From Candidatus Gastranaerophilales bacterium (lineage in GTDB: Bacteria; Cyanobacteriota; Vampirovibrionia; Gastranaerophilales; Gastranaerophilaceae), in the NCBI GenBank assembly GCA_944325825.1, contig CALVBP010000006.1, forward strand, positions 21,129 to 85,128: a stretch of DNA of 64,000 bases, in the 5' to 3' direction. Shown piece after piece: positions 1-9,297 of this stretch. The notes under the pieces were generated by a model. The model made no database searches and was not told the origin of the DNA. It was given only the letters and a program-made list of their open reading frames with translations. Position 1 is the stretch's first letter; the number at the start of each line of letters is the position of its first letter. Position numbers and translations under genes: made by a program.

Positions 1-1236
1 TTCTTTTGCCTGCTTCATTCCCAAGAAAGAAACCGGTATTGAATTTTTCTTTTCAAGCATTGCATAATAAGCTTGTTGAACTTCATAATAAATATTATTT
101 TTTGTATTAATTGCATTAGCTTGTTCTTTTGAATATAATGCCTTTGCCTCTTTTATCTCATTTTTTATAAGCATTCCGTTAATCGTAGGAAAATTTAAAT
201 ATCCTCCAAAGTTATAACCATAATTGGAAACAAAAGTTCTTCCCCCGATTTGGTATTGTCCTTCAACGGTTAGTTGAGGAAAGTAGGATTTTTTTACAAG
301 CTTAACATTCTGTCGAGCTTCTTCAACCTGCACTTCGGCTAAAAGGAATTCCGGGCGGGATTCCCTTGCAATTTTCATGGCCTGGTCCAAGGTTATATCG
401 CAAGGATTATATTTTAAATTATCTGAAATATTATATCTGTTAGCATAGGGCATACCCATTGTATTATTTAATTTCGCCATTGCTATATCAACAGCATTTT
501 CGGCTTGAATTAACAAAAGCTTAGCATTACTCAAATTAACTTCCGCAATTGTTACATCAACCTTTGGTGAAGTTCCGGCCTGATAAAATGCTTTTGCTTG
601 ATTATAAAACGCTTCATACCGTTCAACCATCTCTTCAGCTACTTTTTTTGCTTCAAGTGTATATTGCAAATTAAAATAAGCTTTTTTTACTTCGCAAACA
701 ACATCATTTACAGTCCCCGTTAAGGTAATTTTGTACCCTTGATTATCTAATTTTCTTATCGTAACCTGGTTTTGTGTTACTCCAAAGTCGTATAGCATTT
801 GAGTAGCTGAAATTTGCCCGAGAACAAAGTAATTAAATATTAAATTCTGTCCTAATGCATCAGACAGCTGCAGCTGCTTAATTCTTGTATATCCTGTTTG
901 CCAGCCAAACTGCGGGAAATATGCAGACCAAGCCTGTCTGATTCTTGCATCTGAGGCAAAGACATCCTGCATTGCCGCTTGAATACGAGGATTATTACCG
1001 AGAGCGTATCTTAAACATTCTTCCAATGTAACATCCATCGTTTCCTCAATACCACCTTTAATAAGAATAGTATCTTGATTTGAATCAATTTTGGGTTCTA
1101 CATCTTTACTGTCAGGATATTCTTCCTTTTTTATTGTATTACCAATATTTTCATTAGGCGACTTGTGCCAGAATGCCGCATAAGACACCTGTTGAAGCAT
1201 TGATAATAATAGAAATATTATTAATATTTTTTTCAT
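1..1236 (-). CDS. TolC-like outer membrane efflux protein (partial, C-terminus cut by window edge)
   Basis: The frame is open from an ATG at 1234-1236 to base 1, giving 412 visible residues without a stop. It begins with a signal peptide (MKKILIIFLLLSMLQQVSYA) and continues with the long, Gln/Ala-rich helical hairpins typical of outer membrane efflux proteins, including an alpha-helical stretch with A-x-N-N-P and Y-F-P-Q-x-G-W features. The start directly abuts the stop codon of the RND pump gene (no spacer), so the two are translationally linked. It should form the outer membrane exit duct of the pump encoded upstream. The family is clear; the exact substrate is not. Confidence 0.9.
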   Translation of the reverse strand, partial: MKKILIIFLLLSMLQQVSYAAFWHKSPNENIGNTIKKEEYPDSKDVEPKIDSNQDTILIKGGIEETMDVTLEECLRYALGNNPRIQAAMQDVFASDARIRQAWSAYFPQFGWQTGYTRIKQLQLSDALGQNLIFNYFVLGQISATQMLYDFGVTQNQVTIRKLDNQGYKITLTGTVNDVVCEVKKAYFNLQYTLEAKKVAEEMVERYEAFYNQAKAFYQAGTSPKVDVTIAEVNLSNAKLLLIQAENAVDIAMAKLNNTMGMPYANRYNISDNLKYNPCDITLDQAMKIARESRPEFLLAEVQVEEARQNVKLVKKSYFPQLTVEGQYQIGGRTFVSNYGYNFGGYLNFPTINGMLIKNEIKEAKALYSKEQANAINTKNNIYYEVQQAYYAMLEKKNSIPVSFLGMKQAKE

Positions 1237-4200
1237 TTAATCTTTATTCCTTAATTTAGCAATAAAAGCTGAAGTTTTTTCTTTCATAACATTTATTGAT
1301 ACAAAGAAAGCCGGAACCAGTATACTTCCTATAAATGCTACTGCAAGCATGCCTCCGAATACAGATACACCTATAGAATGTCTGCTTCCCGCACCGGCAC
1401 CATGCGCAAATACGAGCGGTAAAAGTCCGAGAATGAATGCAATATTTGTCATCATAACCGCTCTAAACCGCAGCTTTGCCGCCTGCATTGATGCATCAAT
1501 ATAGTTCATACCCTCTTTTTCCATTGCATCTTTTGCAAATTCAACAATCAAAATTGCTTGTTTTGTACTCAGACCAATCAACATAACCAGTCCAACCTGT
1601 GCATAAATATCTAAAGCCAAACCTGATACATATTGGAAGAATAGTGCACCCAATAATGCAATCGGTGAAATCATAAGAACTGCCATGGGCAATGTCCAGC
1701 TTTCATACAACGCTACCAGAAACAGATATACAAAGGTTAATGCCATTGCGAGAATAGGTCCTATTTGTCCTGAGGATTGTTGTTCCTGTAAAGAAGTTCC
1801 CGACCACGCATAACCCATATCTATCGGTAAAACCGCATCAGAAACCCTTTCCATTTCCGCCATGGTTTCACCTGAACTTACTCCGCTGGCTTGCGTTCCG
1901 TTAATGGTAATAGCCGGATACATATTAAATCTTTTTATTGAGTAAGGTCCTACAACATTTCTTAGACTGACTACGGCTGTTAAAGGAACCATTTGTCCTC
2001 TTGTATTTTTTACATAAATTTTATTAACATCATTCAATGTTGAACGATAGGGAGCATCTGCCTGCATATAAACACGATAAACTCTGCCGTACTTATTAAA
2101 GTCATTTATATAAGTTGAACCAAACTGTGCAGCCAGAGTTGAATAGATTTCTGAAATAGTGACCCCTTGCGCCATGGCTTTTTCGGCTTCTACGTCAACA
2201 ATAATTTGCGGTAATGATGCCGTAAATGAAGTATACAAACTTGCAAATTCGGGGCTCTTACGTGCTTCAGCAAGAAGTGCAGTAGCTTCTTTAAATAATT
2301 CATCAGAATCTCTTCCGCCTTTATCAAGAAGTTGATATTCAAAGCCGCCGAAGTTACTCATACCCGAAATAGCCGCAGGCTGAGAAGTAAATGAATTAGC
2401 CTCTGTACATTTTGCCGTAATAGCGTTGACCTGTTTAATAATGTTATTTACAGACAAAGCTTTTGTCTTTCTTTCAGACCATGGTTTCAATTTGGTTACA
2501 ATAAATGCAGTATTTTCTCCGGAGAATCCGTTTACTTGCATTATGCTTTCAACCCCCGGAATTTGAATAATCTGGTCTGTAATCTTTTGGGCAACCTCGC
2601 CGGTCCGGGAAAGAGTTGCACCGTCAGGAAGCTGAACTTGAGTAAAGAAAGCCCCTTTATCTTCATCAGGTAAAAATCCTGTAGGAGTTATCTTGAACAT
2701 AACCAAAATAAACAATACAATACCTAATAAAACTTGCATTGTTCGTTTGGGAGACTTAACAAAAACATGAACTATATCTAAATATTTTCCTCTTAAGCCG
2801 TTAAACCAATCTTCAAATTTTTGTATAAATTCAAAATCATTTTTAACATCTCCGGATTTCAATATTGTAGCGCATAAAGCCGGTGAAAGCGTAAGTGCGA
2901 CAAGAGTTGAAAGACCTATAGATGTTGCAATACACACGGCAAATTGCCTAAACATTTGCCCTGTAATGCCAGACATAAACGAGACCGGAACAAATACAGC
3001 CATCAAGACAAGAGATGTAGCAACAACAGCGCCAAATACTTCTTCCATAGTTATTTCTGTGGCTTCACGGGCATTTTTACCATCTTGAATATGCCGTTGT
3101 GTATTTTCAAGAACTACAATTGCATCGTCTACAACCAGACCTACAGCAAGCACCAGCCCGAACAGAATTAAAAGGTTTATTGAAAACCCTAACAATGCCA
3201 TAAATATAAACACACCAATCAATGAAACAGGAATTGCACAAAACGGAATCAAAGAAGCTCTGGCAGTGCCTAAAAACATATAAGTAACTGCGCTTACAAG
3301 AACAATTGCAAGAATAATTGCGCTGATTACTTCATGAATAGACTCTCTTACAAACTCTGTATCATCATACTGAACATGATAAACTATATCTTTAGGGAAA
3401 CTTTTACTTAAAGTTTGCATCCTGTCTTCAATACGGTTTACCAAATCAATTGTATTTGCCTCCGGAAGCTGGGCTATTGAAATCATCGCACATTCGTTAC
3501 CGCCGATAGTTGCCGAAGAAGAATACAGTTCGGCGCCTAATTCTACTCTGGCAACATCCTTGAGTAAAACATTAGAACCATCAACATTAGATTTAACGAC
3601 AATATTTTCAAACTCACTCACTTCTGCCAAACGACCTTTTGTCCTCAAGGTAAATTTCATCATCTGAGGGGATTCCATAGGTTCAACACCTATATTACCT
3701 GCCGGAGTCTGTGTATTTTGTGCAGTAATAGCCGCACTTATATCAGAAGTTGAGACCCCTAAACTAGCCATTTTATCCGGTTTAAGCCATATTCTCATAG
3801 AGTAGTCGCCGGCACCGAATACATTTATATTTCCAACACCTTTTACACGAGCCAACTCATCCTTGACATACATAGTTGCATAATTAGCTAAAAAGAGGGA
3901 ATTATATGTACCGTTCGGGGATGTCAATGAAAGCATTAGACAGCCAGGTCCCCCTGTTGACTTTCTTACTGTCAATCCATAACGACGTACTTCTTCTGGA
4001 AGACGAGGTGTAACCAGCTGCAGTCGGTTCTGTACATTTACCAGCGCCATATCCGGATCAGTTCCGACTTCAAAAAACAGGGTCAGCTTATATGACCCAT
4101 TTTGGGATTCAGAGGTCATATAAATCATATTTTCAATCCCGTTAAGCTGAAGTTCAACCGGGGCAGCAATTGTTGATGTGATTACATCGGAACTTGCACC

Positions 4201-4353
4201 GGCGTAGGTTGCGTTTACAATTACCTGCGGCGGTGTTATTGACGGATACTCCTCCAGAGGAAGAGTGGTCATTGAAATCAGTCCCGCAAGTATTATAGCC
4301 AGAGAGATTACTATCGCAAATTTTGGTCTTCTTATAAATAAATTACCTGCCAT
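1237..4353 (-). CDS. RND-family multidrug efflux permease (AcrB/MexB type, HAE1)
   Basis: This 1038-residue protein has the size and layout of AcrB (about 1050): N-terminal transmembrane helix, two large periplasmic loops and two six-helix bundles. The proton-relay motif GLVVDDAIVVLEN lies near residue 400, and the matching lysine is in GLSTKQAILIVEFAKD near residue 930. The N-terminal segment FIRRPKFAIVISL and the phrase LPLEEYPSITPP are hallmark RND sequences. It is the inner-membrane pump of a tripartite exporter, lying 10 bases after the adaptor gene and abutting the TolC-like gene. SD AGAGGG precedes the ATG. Drug or lipid specificity cannot be told from sequence alone. Confidence 0.96.
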   Translation of the reverse strand: MAGNLFIRRPKFAIVISLAIILAGLISMTTLPLEEYPSITPPQVIVNATYAGASSDVITSTIAAPVELQLNGIENMIYMTSESQNGSYKLTLFFEVGTDPDMALVNVQNRLQLVTPRLPEEVRRYGLTVRKSTGGPGCLMLSLTSPNGTYNSLFLANYATMYVKDELARVKGVGNINVFGAGDYSMRIWLKPDKMASLGVSTSDISAAITAQNTQTPAGNIGVEPMESPQMMKFTLRTKGRLAEVSEFENIVVKSNVDGSNVLLKDVARVELGAELYSSSATIGGNECAMISIAQLPEANTIDLVNRIEDRMQTLSKSFPKDIVYHVQYDDTEFVRESIHEVISAIILAIVLVSAVTYMFLGTARASLIPFCAIPVSLIGVFIFMALLGFSINLLILFGLVLAVGLVVDDAIVVLENTQRHIQDGKNAREATEITMEEVFGAVVATSLVLMAVFVPVSFMSGITGQMFRQFAVCIATSIGLSTLVALTLSPALCATILKSGDVKNDFEFIQKFEDWFNGLRGKYLDIVHVFVKSPKRTMQVLLGIVLFILVMFKITPTGFLPDEDKGAFFTQVQLPDGATLSRTGEVAQKITDQIIQIPGVESIMQVNGFSGENTAFIVTKLKPWSERKTKALSVNNIIKQVNAITAKCTEANSFTSQPAAISGMSNFGGFEYQLLDKGGRDSDELFKEATALLAEARKSPEFASLYTSFTASLPQIIVDVEAEKAMAQGVTISEIYSTLAAQFGSTYINDFNKYGRVYRVYMQADAPYRSTLNDVNKIYVKNTRGQMVPLTAVVSLRNVVGPYSIKRFNMYPAITINGTQASGVSSGETMAEMERVSDAVLPIDMGYAWSGTSLQEQQSSGQIGPILAMALTFVYLFLVALYESWTLPMAVLMISPIALLGALFFQYVSGLALDIYAQVGLVMLIGLSTKQAILIVEFAKDAMEKEGMNYIDASMQAAKLRFRAVMMTNIAFILGLLPLVFAHGAGAGSRHSIGVSVFGGMLAVAFIGSILVPAFFVSINVMKEKTSAFIAKLRNKD

Positions 4354-4363
4354 TTTATTCCCT

Positions 4364-5569
4364 CTAGTTATTAGAACCTTTAATTTTATTAATTAATCTT
4401 ATAAATATATTTGGTTTCTTTGCCTGATTAACCTGATTTTGCGGATTAGTATCAATGATACGTACGGGTTTCCCCGGAACTATTTTTTGCAAACCGCTCG
4501 TTACCAATTTATCACCCTTCTGAACCCCTTCGGAGATTAGCCACATACCATCACTGGTCTGCCCCATTGTTTTAATATAAACCATTCTCGGCAAACCTTC
4601 TTCATCAAGTATATACAGATAGCGACCTTCCTGATTTTCCTGAGTTGCACTCTGCGGCACAACAGGAATGTCATCTTTAGCGTTTGAATAAATTATAATC
4701 CTTCCGTAATCACCTTGGATTAACTGATTATCAGGATTGGGAAATGTTGCTCTTAGAGTAATCGTACCTGTAGTTTCATCTATTTTGTTGTCATAAAAAT
4801 CCTGAATTCCTTCTAATTCATATTTTTTACCGGTACTGAAGATAAATTCCACTTTTCTCTTTGCATCTGCACTCTTATCAATCCTTACAAGCTCAGCGTA
4901 ATCCTTTGCGTCGAGAGGAAATGTTACATACATGGGTTCAAAACTGTTTATAGTAGTAAGCGGTCCGCTTGATGCCGTGACATAGTTACCGACGGTCACT
5001 GAAATAATACCTACTCTCCCGTCAACCGGAGATTTTACCTGAGTATAGCCCAAATTTCTTTCTGCATCTCTGTAAGCACTTGTAGCACTCTCTACCTGTG
5101 CTCTAAATGCATCCCTTTGCGAAAGGATATTATCATAATCTGCTCTTGCTATAAAATCTTGACTTACAAGTTCCTGATAACGTGCTAGTTGTTTTTCATA
5201 ATATTCATACTGTGATTGAGCATTAGCTAAATTTGCCTTTGCCTGATTCGCTGAATATTGATATTCCTGAGGCTCAATTTCAAATAAGACCTGCCCGGCT
5301 TTAACGTAATCCCCTTCTTTGAAATAACTTTTTGTTAAATATCCGCTTATACGTGCAAGTATACTCACCCTGTACTTTGCAACTACACGTGCCGGAGATT
5401 CAAACTGTCTTACGACATTACGGGTGCCAACTTCTTCCACTGTAACAGCCGGAATGCTCATTTTAGCTTGCATTTTTGCCATTTTAAACTTATCAATTTT
5501 AGATATTAAAGCCCTGCCTAAAATAAGCGCTAATACAATTATAACTATTATAATAATATTTTTTCTCAT
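4364..5569 (-). CDS. RND efflux periplasmic adaptor (AcrA/MexA-type membrane fusion protein)
   Basis: The 401-residue protein opens with an uncleaved hydrophobic anchor (residues 4-22), with no lipobox cysteine. A lipoyl half-motif follows around residues 68-100 (SGYLTKSYFKEGDYVKAGQV), then an alpha-hairpin to about 170 and the second lipoyl half (SPVDGRVGIISVTVGNYV). A beta-barrel and the membrane-proximal domain complete it, with a basic C-terminal tail. It bridges pump and outer membrane channel. It is first in the three-gene operon, and GGAGAGAG precedes its ATG. No TetR-type repressor gene is adjacent, so local regulation is not visible. Confidence 0.95.
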   Translation of the reverse strand: MRKNIIIIVIIVLALILGRALISKIDKFKMAKMQAKMSIPAVTVEEVGTRNVVRQFESPARVVAKYRVSILARISGYLTKSYFKEGDYVKAGQVLFEIEPQEYQYSANQAKANLANAQSQYEYYEKQLARYQELVSQDFIARADYDNILSQRDAFRAQVESATSAYRDAERNLGYTQVKSPVDGRVGIISVTVGNYVTASSGPLTTINSFEPMYVTFPLDAKDYAELVRIDKSADAKRKVEFIFSTGKKYELEGIQDFYDNKIDETTGTITLRATFPNPDNQLIQGDYGRIIIYSNAKDDIPVVPQSATQENQEGRYLYILDEEGLPRMVYIKTMGQTSDGMWLISEGVQKGDKLVTSGLQKIVPGKPVRIIDTNPQNQVNQAKKPNIFIRLINKIKGSNN

Positions 5570-5644
5570 TCTCTCTCCAATGTCTTAAAAATTATTTGTT
5601 CAAATTTAAACATACTCAAAAAACGGCTCAAAGTCAAGTTTTAT

Positions 5645-6256
5645 TTAGTCTAAAACCTTATTTCCCTGAGGCACTATCCCTTCATTTTGCTTGTATTTAC
5701 CTCTTTCTATGTCATAGGTTACAATATCAGGCATATCGAGCTTTTTAACTTTATTGAGATATTTGCTCCTGTCCTTTTCTAAAGATTTTTTTACTTTATC
5801 TACTTCTAAAATGTTATATATCAAATACCTTTTTGCATATTGAAGCGCGACGCTGCCGCAAACAGGACTCTTTTCGTATTTAAAAATATTAAATTCAAGG
5901 ATTATGGGCAATTTTGAAGAATCTATTAGAATAAAATCAATAAGAGATTGATTATTTTCTTCATCATTTACAATAGAACATGGACAATTCATAGCGCTTA
6001 AATAATCATTCATATTTTTAGCATAGTCTATGGGAGAATATGCCGTCGGGAAATGATGCACTGCAACAAGTTCTGACCAGTTTTCATAATTTTCGCCATT
6101 TTTATAGTATTCATTTATATAACTTCCGGCTTCCGGCGATTTTGCACTATAATATAGCGTAAACTTATTACCGTTTAGTTTAAGGCTGGGCATAGCAGAT
6201 GCTACAACAGGTAATAAAGCCAATATAAAAGCTGTTATAATAAGAAATCTCTTCAT
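5645..6256 (-). CDS. secreted protein of unknown function, 203 aa
   Basis: I do not recognise this family. It has a clear Sec signal peptide (MKRFLIITAFILALLPVVASA) and a mature part of about 180 residues with two cysteine pairs (C-P-C near 95 and a single Cys in PVCGSVALQYAKR). It contains the phrase HHFPTAYSPIDYAKNMN and a charged C-terminal tail. It is separated from the efflux operon by about 75 bases and reads the same way. The SD is weak, but the ORF has coding-like composition and no alternative frame. It is probably periplasmic or cell-surface. Confidence 0.75.
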   Translation of the reverse strand: MKRFLIITAFILALLPVVASAMPSLKLNGNKFTLYYSAKSPEAGSYINEYYKNGENYENWSELVAVHHFPTAYSPIDYAKNMNDYLSAMNCPCSIVNDEENNQSLIDFILIDSSKLPIILEFNIFKYEKSPVCGSVALQYAKRYLIYNILEVDKVKKSLEKDRSKYLNKVKKLDMPDIVTYDIERGKYKQNEGIVPQGNKVLD

Positions 6257-6298
6257 AACAATAAGGATAACACATACAAATTATTTTGTGAATAATCC

Positions 6299-6517
6299 CT
6301 AACCTGCTATTGCCCGTTTTGCTAATAATGCAGGATCAGCAATAGCCGTTGTATACATAATATAATCTGCTGCCGGTGAAAAATATTTACGCATAGCTAT
6401 ACGGTTTGTTATTTTTTCATAGCAAACGACAGAATCAACATTATCCTTAATGTAGCCAGCAAAAATCCTTTGCTTGTGGGACAATTCATAGTCCTTCAAA
6501 TTCTTGACGATATACAT
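6299..6517 (-). CDS. short protein of unknown function, 72 aa
   Basis: This is a 72-residue ORF with no signal peptide or membrane helix and no family I recognise; it contains the phrase AMRKYFSPAADYIMYT. On its own strand a TATAAT ends about eight bases before the ATG, so the transcript may be leaderless or nearly so. It is divergent from holA, with 85 bases between the two start codons. It could be a genuine small cytoplasmic protein. Length and the lack of an SD keep confidence moderate. Confidence 0.5.
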   Translation of the reverse strand: MYIVKNLKDYELSHKQRIFAGYIKDNVDSVVCYEKITNRIAMRKYFSPAADYIMYTTAIADPALLAKRAIAG

Positions 6518-6590
6518 ATACCTATATTATATATCATATCTATATCATTTTAAATAGTATTAACATAAAACTTTACATAATTTTTTATAG

Positions 6591-6596
6591 TATAAT
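6591..6596 (+). promoter_or_regulatory. -10 element of holA very close to the start codon
   Basis: TATAAT ends six bases before the holA ATG (6603) and no Shine-Dalgarno sequence is present. TTTACA (6572-6577) is only 13 bases upstream, too close for a standard -35. If this -10 is used, transcription starts at or next to the A of the ATG, giving a leaderless message. Confidence 0.4.
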
Positions 6597-6602
6597 TTTA
6601 TT

Positions 6603-7565
6603 ATGGCAGTTTACTTTTTTTACGGGGATGAAGATTTTAATATTGACCTTGAACTTGAGAAAATGAAGGCCAAGCTTAATCAGGATTTTATATCAATGAA
6701 TTTTCAAGCTTTTGATAATCCTGAGTATCCGGAACTTATTACAGCTCTTCGATCGCAGCCCATGATGTTCGGAAATATGCTCGTTGTAATAAATGCTGAA
6801 AAGTATTTTCTTTCTAATAAAAACTTTTTTAATGACTCGGAATTAACAGATATTGAAGATGCCCTGAAAAACAATCCGGAAACTCTTGATATTGTATTTA
6901 CCCTCAAACTGCCGAGAGAAGAAAATAAAAAACCGGATAGCAGAAAAAAGTTGTATAAAATTTTAAATCAATTTAATACAAAAGAATTTCCTGCGTTTAA
7001 AACCTACAAAACTGCGGAAATAGCAAACTGGATAAAGCAAAGGTCGAAGAAAAAAGAAATTATTTTAAATGATGATGCCATAAATCTTTTAATTGAAAAT
7101 ATCGGAAACAACTTAAGAGAATTCGACGAAGAATTAAATAAGCTAAAATTACTGGCCTATCCTGAAAAAATTGTAACAAAGAAAATGGTTGAAGAAATTG
7201 TAATCTCCAATCAGGATTTATTTAATCTTGCGGAGCTCATTATGACAAACAGAAAAGACATGGCCCTTTTGGAATTTAAAAAACTCTTAGATAAGAAACA
7301 TCCGCTTGAAATTTTATCTGCGCTGCAAACTATGATAAGGAAGTGGATTATTCTTAAAACTAAGGCAAATTTACCCCCTTTTGAACTTTCAAAGCTTACA
7401 GGTCAGCATGAATTTGTAGTTAAGCAAACCCTTCAGAAGCTAAAGAGCACAAAAGCTTCGGACCTTGTAAAATTAAAAGAGAATCTTTTTGAAGTAGAAT
7501 ACAAAATTAAATCTGCAGAATCTTTAGATATGATATCGGAGGTAGAGTGTGCGCTTATCAGATAA
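6603..7565 (+). CDS. holA: DNA polymerase III delta subunit (clamp-loader wrench)
   Basis: The 320-residue protein matches HolA in length and pattern. The N-terminal AAA-like domain starts VYFFYGDEDFNIDLEL, and the middle lid and C-terminal collar domains carry the conserved phrases ENIGNNLREFDEELNKL and LFNLAELIMTNRK. HolA opens the beta sliding clamp during loading. Its 3' end overlaps holB by 17 bases, so the two clamp-loader subunits are translationally coupled. No SD precedes the ATG and a TATAAT lies just upstream (see promoter entry). Identity is secure from the overall pattern and the holB partner. Confidence 0.93.
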   Translation: MAVYFFYGDEDFNIDLELEKMKAKLNQDFISMNFQAFDNPEYPELITALRSQPMMFGNMLVVINAEKYFLSNKNFFNDSELTDIEDALKNNPETLDIVFTLKLPREENKKPDSRKKLYKILNQFNTKEFPAFKTYKTAEIANWIKQRSKKKEIILNDDAINLLIENIGNNLREFDEELNKLKLLAYPEKIVTKKMVEEIVISNQDLFNLAELIMTNRKDMALLEFKKLLDKKHPLEILSALQTMIRKWIILKTKANLPPFELSKLTGQHEFVVKQTLQKLKSTKASDLVKLKENLFEVEYKIKSAESLDMISEVECALIR

Positions 7566-8394
7566 ATATCCGTTTTTAACAAATTATTTTACACAAGCTC
7601 TAAGCAGTAATACCAGCCCGCTACCACAGAGTATTCTTTTCTACGGAAATGATTTGGAATCCCAATACGTACTGGCAACTGAAATTGCAAGGTTGTTAAA
7701 CTGCAAAGCAGATAAATCTGATAATTGTGATTGTCTTAATTGTAAATGGATAAAAGAAAGCTCTCATCCTGCTGTTATGACAATTTCCAGAATAGATAAT
7801 AAACCTGAAGATGATGACTCAAAAACAGTTATATCAATCAAGCAATCAGCTTTGATAAAAGAAGCTCTAATGTCTGCATCCGAGTTTCACAGAGTATTTA
7901 TATTCTGTGACAAAGATGAAGACGGAAAAATTGCCGGTTTAAACCGGAACAATTTTCAGGCTGAAACAGCTAACTCTCTTCTTAAAATTATTGAAGAGCC
8001 GCAGCCAGGCGTAACATTTATTTTCTTAACCAGATATATTGATGACCTTCTTCCTACAATAATTTCACGTTCTCAGTGCTTTTTCGTTCCTTCGAAAGAC
8101 AATGTTACATATGATTTTAATATTATAAAAGGATACTTTGAAAATTACTGGACTTTTGAAAGAAAAGATATCTTCGATATTTCCCAGAAGCTCACTAATC
8201 TTACAAAAGATTATACAGTAATTGAAATTTTACAGAGTATTCAAAATTACATTCTGTCTACACTAAAAGCAAATCCACAAAAAACTGAATTTATAAACCA
8301 TATCAAATTAACAGAAGAATCAATCGAACAGGCAAGACTGGGAATGAAACCGATTAATATCTTTGACAATTTGTGTTTGAAACTTATCACCTAG
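7549..8394 (+). CDS. holB: DNA polymerase III delta-prime subunit
   Basis: This 281-residue AAA+ clamp-loader protein has a zinc-binding cysteine cluster near residues 55-70 (CKADKSDNCDCLNCKW) and the phrase TANSLLKIIEEPQPGVTFIF that is diagnostic for delta-prime/DnaX-like proteins. The sensor region SRSQCFFVP follows. The P-loop position (FYGNDLESQ) lacks the usual GKT, as expected for delta-prime. The GTG start at 7549 lies inside holA and is preceded by CGGAGGTAG at good spacing, which fixes this start. It convergently overlaps the exbD gene on the other strand by eight bases. Confidence 0.92.
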   Translation: MRLSDKYPFLTNYFTQALSSNTSPLPQSILFYGNDLESQYVLATEIARLLNCKADKSDNCDCLNCKWIKESSHPAVMTISRIDNKPEDDDSKTVISIKQSALIKEALMSASEFHRVFIFCDKDEDGKIAGLNRNNFQAETANSLLKIIEEPQPGVTFIFLTRYIDDLLPTIISRSQCFFVPSKDNVTYDFNIIKGYFENYWTFERKDIFDISQKLTNLTKDYTVIEILQSIQNYILSTLKANPQKTEFINHIKLTEESIEQARLGMKPINIFDNLCLKLIT

Positions 8395-8767
8395 CTAAAG
8401 AAATACTTGTCATTCCGGAATTTCTTGCAACATCCATCAACTTCACAACCGCTCCATGATCGGAATTATCATCAACCTGAATCAATAAACCATCCGGATA
8501 TTCTTTGATATGAGATGTAATAAGAGCTTCTAAATCTGCCGTCTGAATTTCTTCTTCTCCGTAGAAGTACTTATTATCAGAAGTTACTAGCATATTCATA
8601 ATTTTGGAATCTTGCTGAACCTGCTGTTTATCCACAACTTCCGGCACTGCAAGATTTAGTCCTTGCTGATCAAGCATTGGAGCAATAACCATCATGATGA
8701 TTAACAGAACCAGAAAAATATCTGTAAGCGGTGTAATATTTATCTCATTAAAACTGTCTCTCATCAA
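8387..8767 (-). CDS. ExbD/TolR-family biopolymer transport protein (second copy)
   Basis: The 126-residue protein has the ExbD signature FNEINITPLTDIFLVLLIIMMV at its start. It contains one transmembrane helix (residues 14-31) with the proton-carrying aspartate at its N-terminal end, followed by a periplasmic domain (residues 40-126). It overlaps the preceding exbD by four bases. ExbD dimers sit in the ExbB pentamer pore and couple the proton gradient to TonB/TolA-like proteins. It is last in the cluster; two ExbD proteins in tandem may form a heterodimer. SD GGAG precedes the ATG. Confidence 0.93.
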   Translation of the reverse strand: MMRDSFNEINITPLTDIFLVLLIIMMVIAPMLDQQGLNLAVPEVVDKQQVQQDSKIMNMLVTSDNKYFYGEEEIQTADLEALITSHIKEYPDGLLIQVDDNSDHGAVVKLMDVARNSGMTSISLAR

Positions 8768-9285
8768 TTACTCCAATCTTCATATTCATTATTTACAGGC
8801 AATGCACTATTTGATGTATAATTTGAAGTCTCTGTATTCTGAAGTTTTTCTTGAGCCTCTTCTAATTTTTTCTGGTCTTTTTTGTTTAAAGGTTCACCGG
8901 CTACAATCAACTTTTTATAATTAGCATCCTGTGCTGCATCCATTATATCCATTATAATAGAGCTTTTAGCCTTTTCATCGGCTTTTACAACGAGTTCAGC
9001 ATCTTTTGAATCACCTTTTACAGCTTCTAAATCAGAGGTTAATGTCTCTACGGAAGAACGTTTCTCCCCAACATAAAGAGTTCCGTCTTTTGTAACAGAT
9101 ACCGTTATTTTACCTTGTTCAATTGAGTTTCCGCTATTGACCTCCGGTATAGTGATAGTATTATCAATAGACTGGAATGTCGGCGCAACAACCATCATAA
9201 TAATCAACAGAACAAGAAAAATATCTGTTAACGGTGTTATATTTATTTCTGTAAATAAAGCTTTTTTGCCTGTTTTTATACCCAT
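8764..9285 (-). CDS. ExbD/TolR-family biopolymer transport protein (first copy, long tail)
   Basis: This 173-residue ExbD begins with a short basic segment and then FTEINITPLTDIFLVLLIIMMV, nearly identical to its downstream paralogue over the transmembrane region. The periplasmic domain diverges and carries an extra charged, Asn/Ser-rich tail of about 40 residues (LEEAQEKLQNTETSNYTSN). The tail is unusual for ExbD, whose length is normally near 130-140. The gene lies 12 bases after exbB. SD AGGTGA precedes the ATG. Confidence 0.93.
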   Translation of the reverse strand: MGIKTGKKALFTEINITPLTDIFLVLLIIMMVVAPTFQSIDNTITIPEVNSGNSIEQGKITVSVTKDGTLYVGEKRSSVETLTSDLEAVKGDSKDAELVVKADEKAKSSIIMDIMDAAQDANYKKLIVAGEPLNKKDQKKLEEAQEKLQNTETSNYTSNSALPVNNEYEDWSN

Positions 9286-9297
9286 TATTTCACCTGA

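Noticed and set aside
8628..8638. TTTATCCACAA, a perfect DnaA-box sequence
   Set aside because: A single copy inside the exbD coding sequence, with no cluster or A/T-rich unwinding region; expected by chance.
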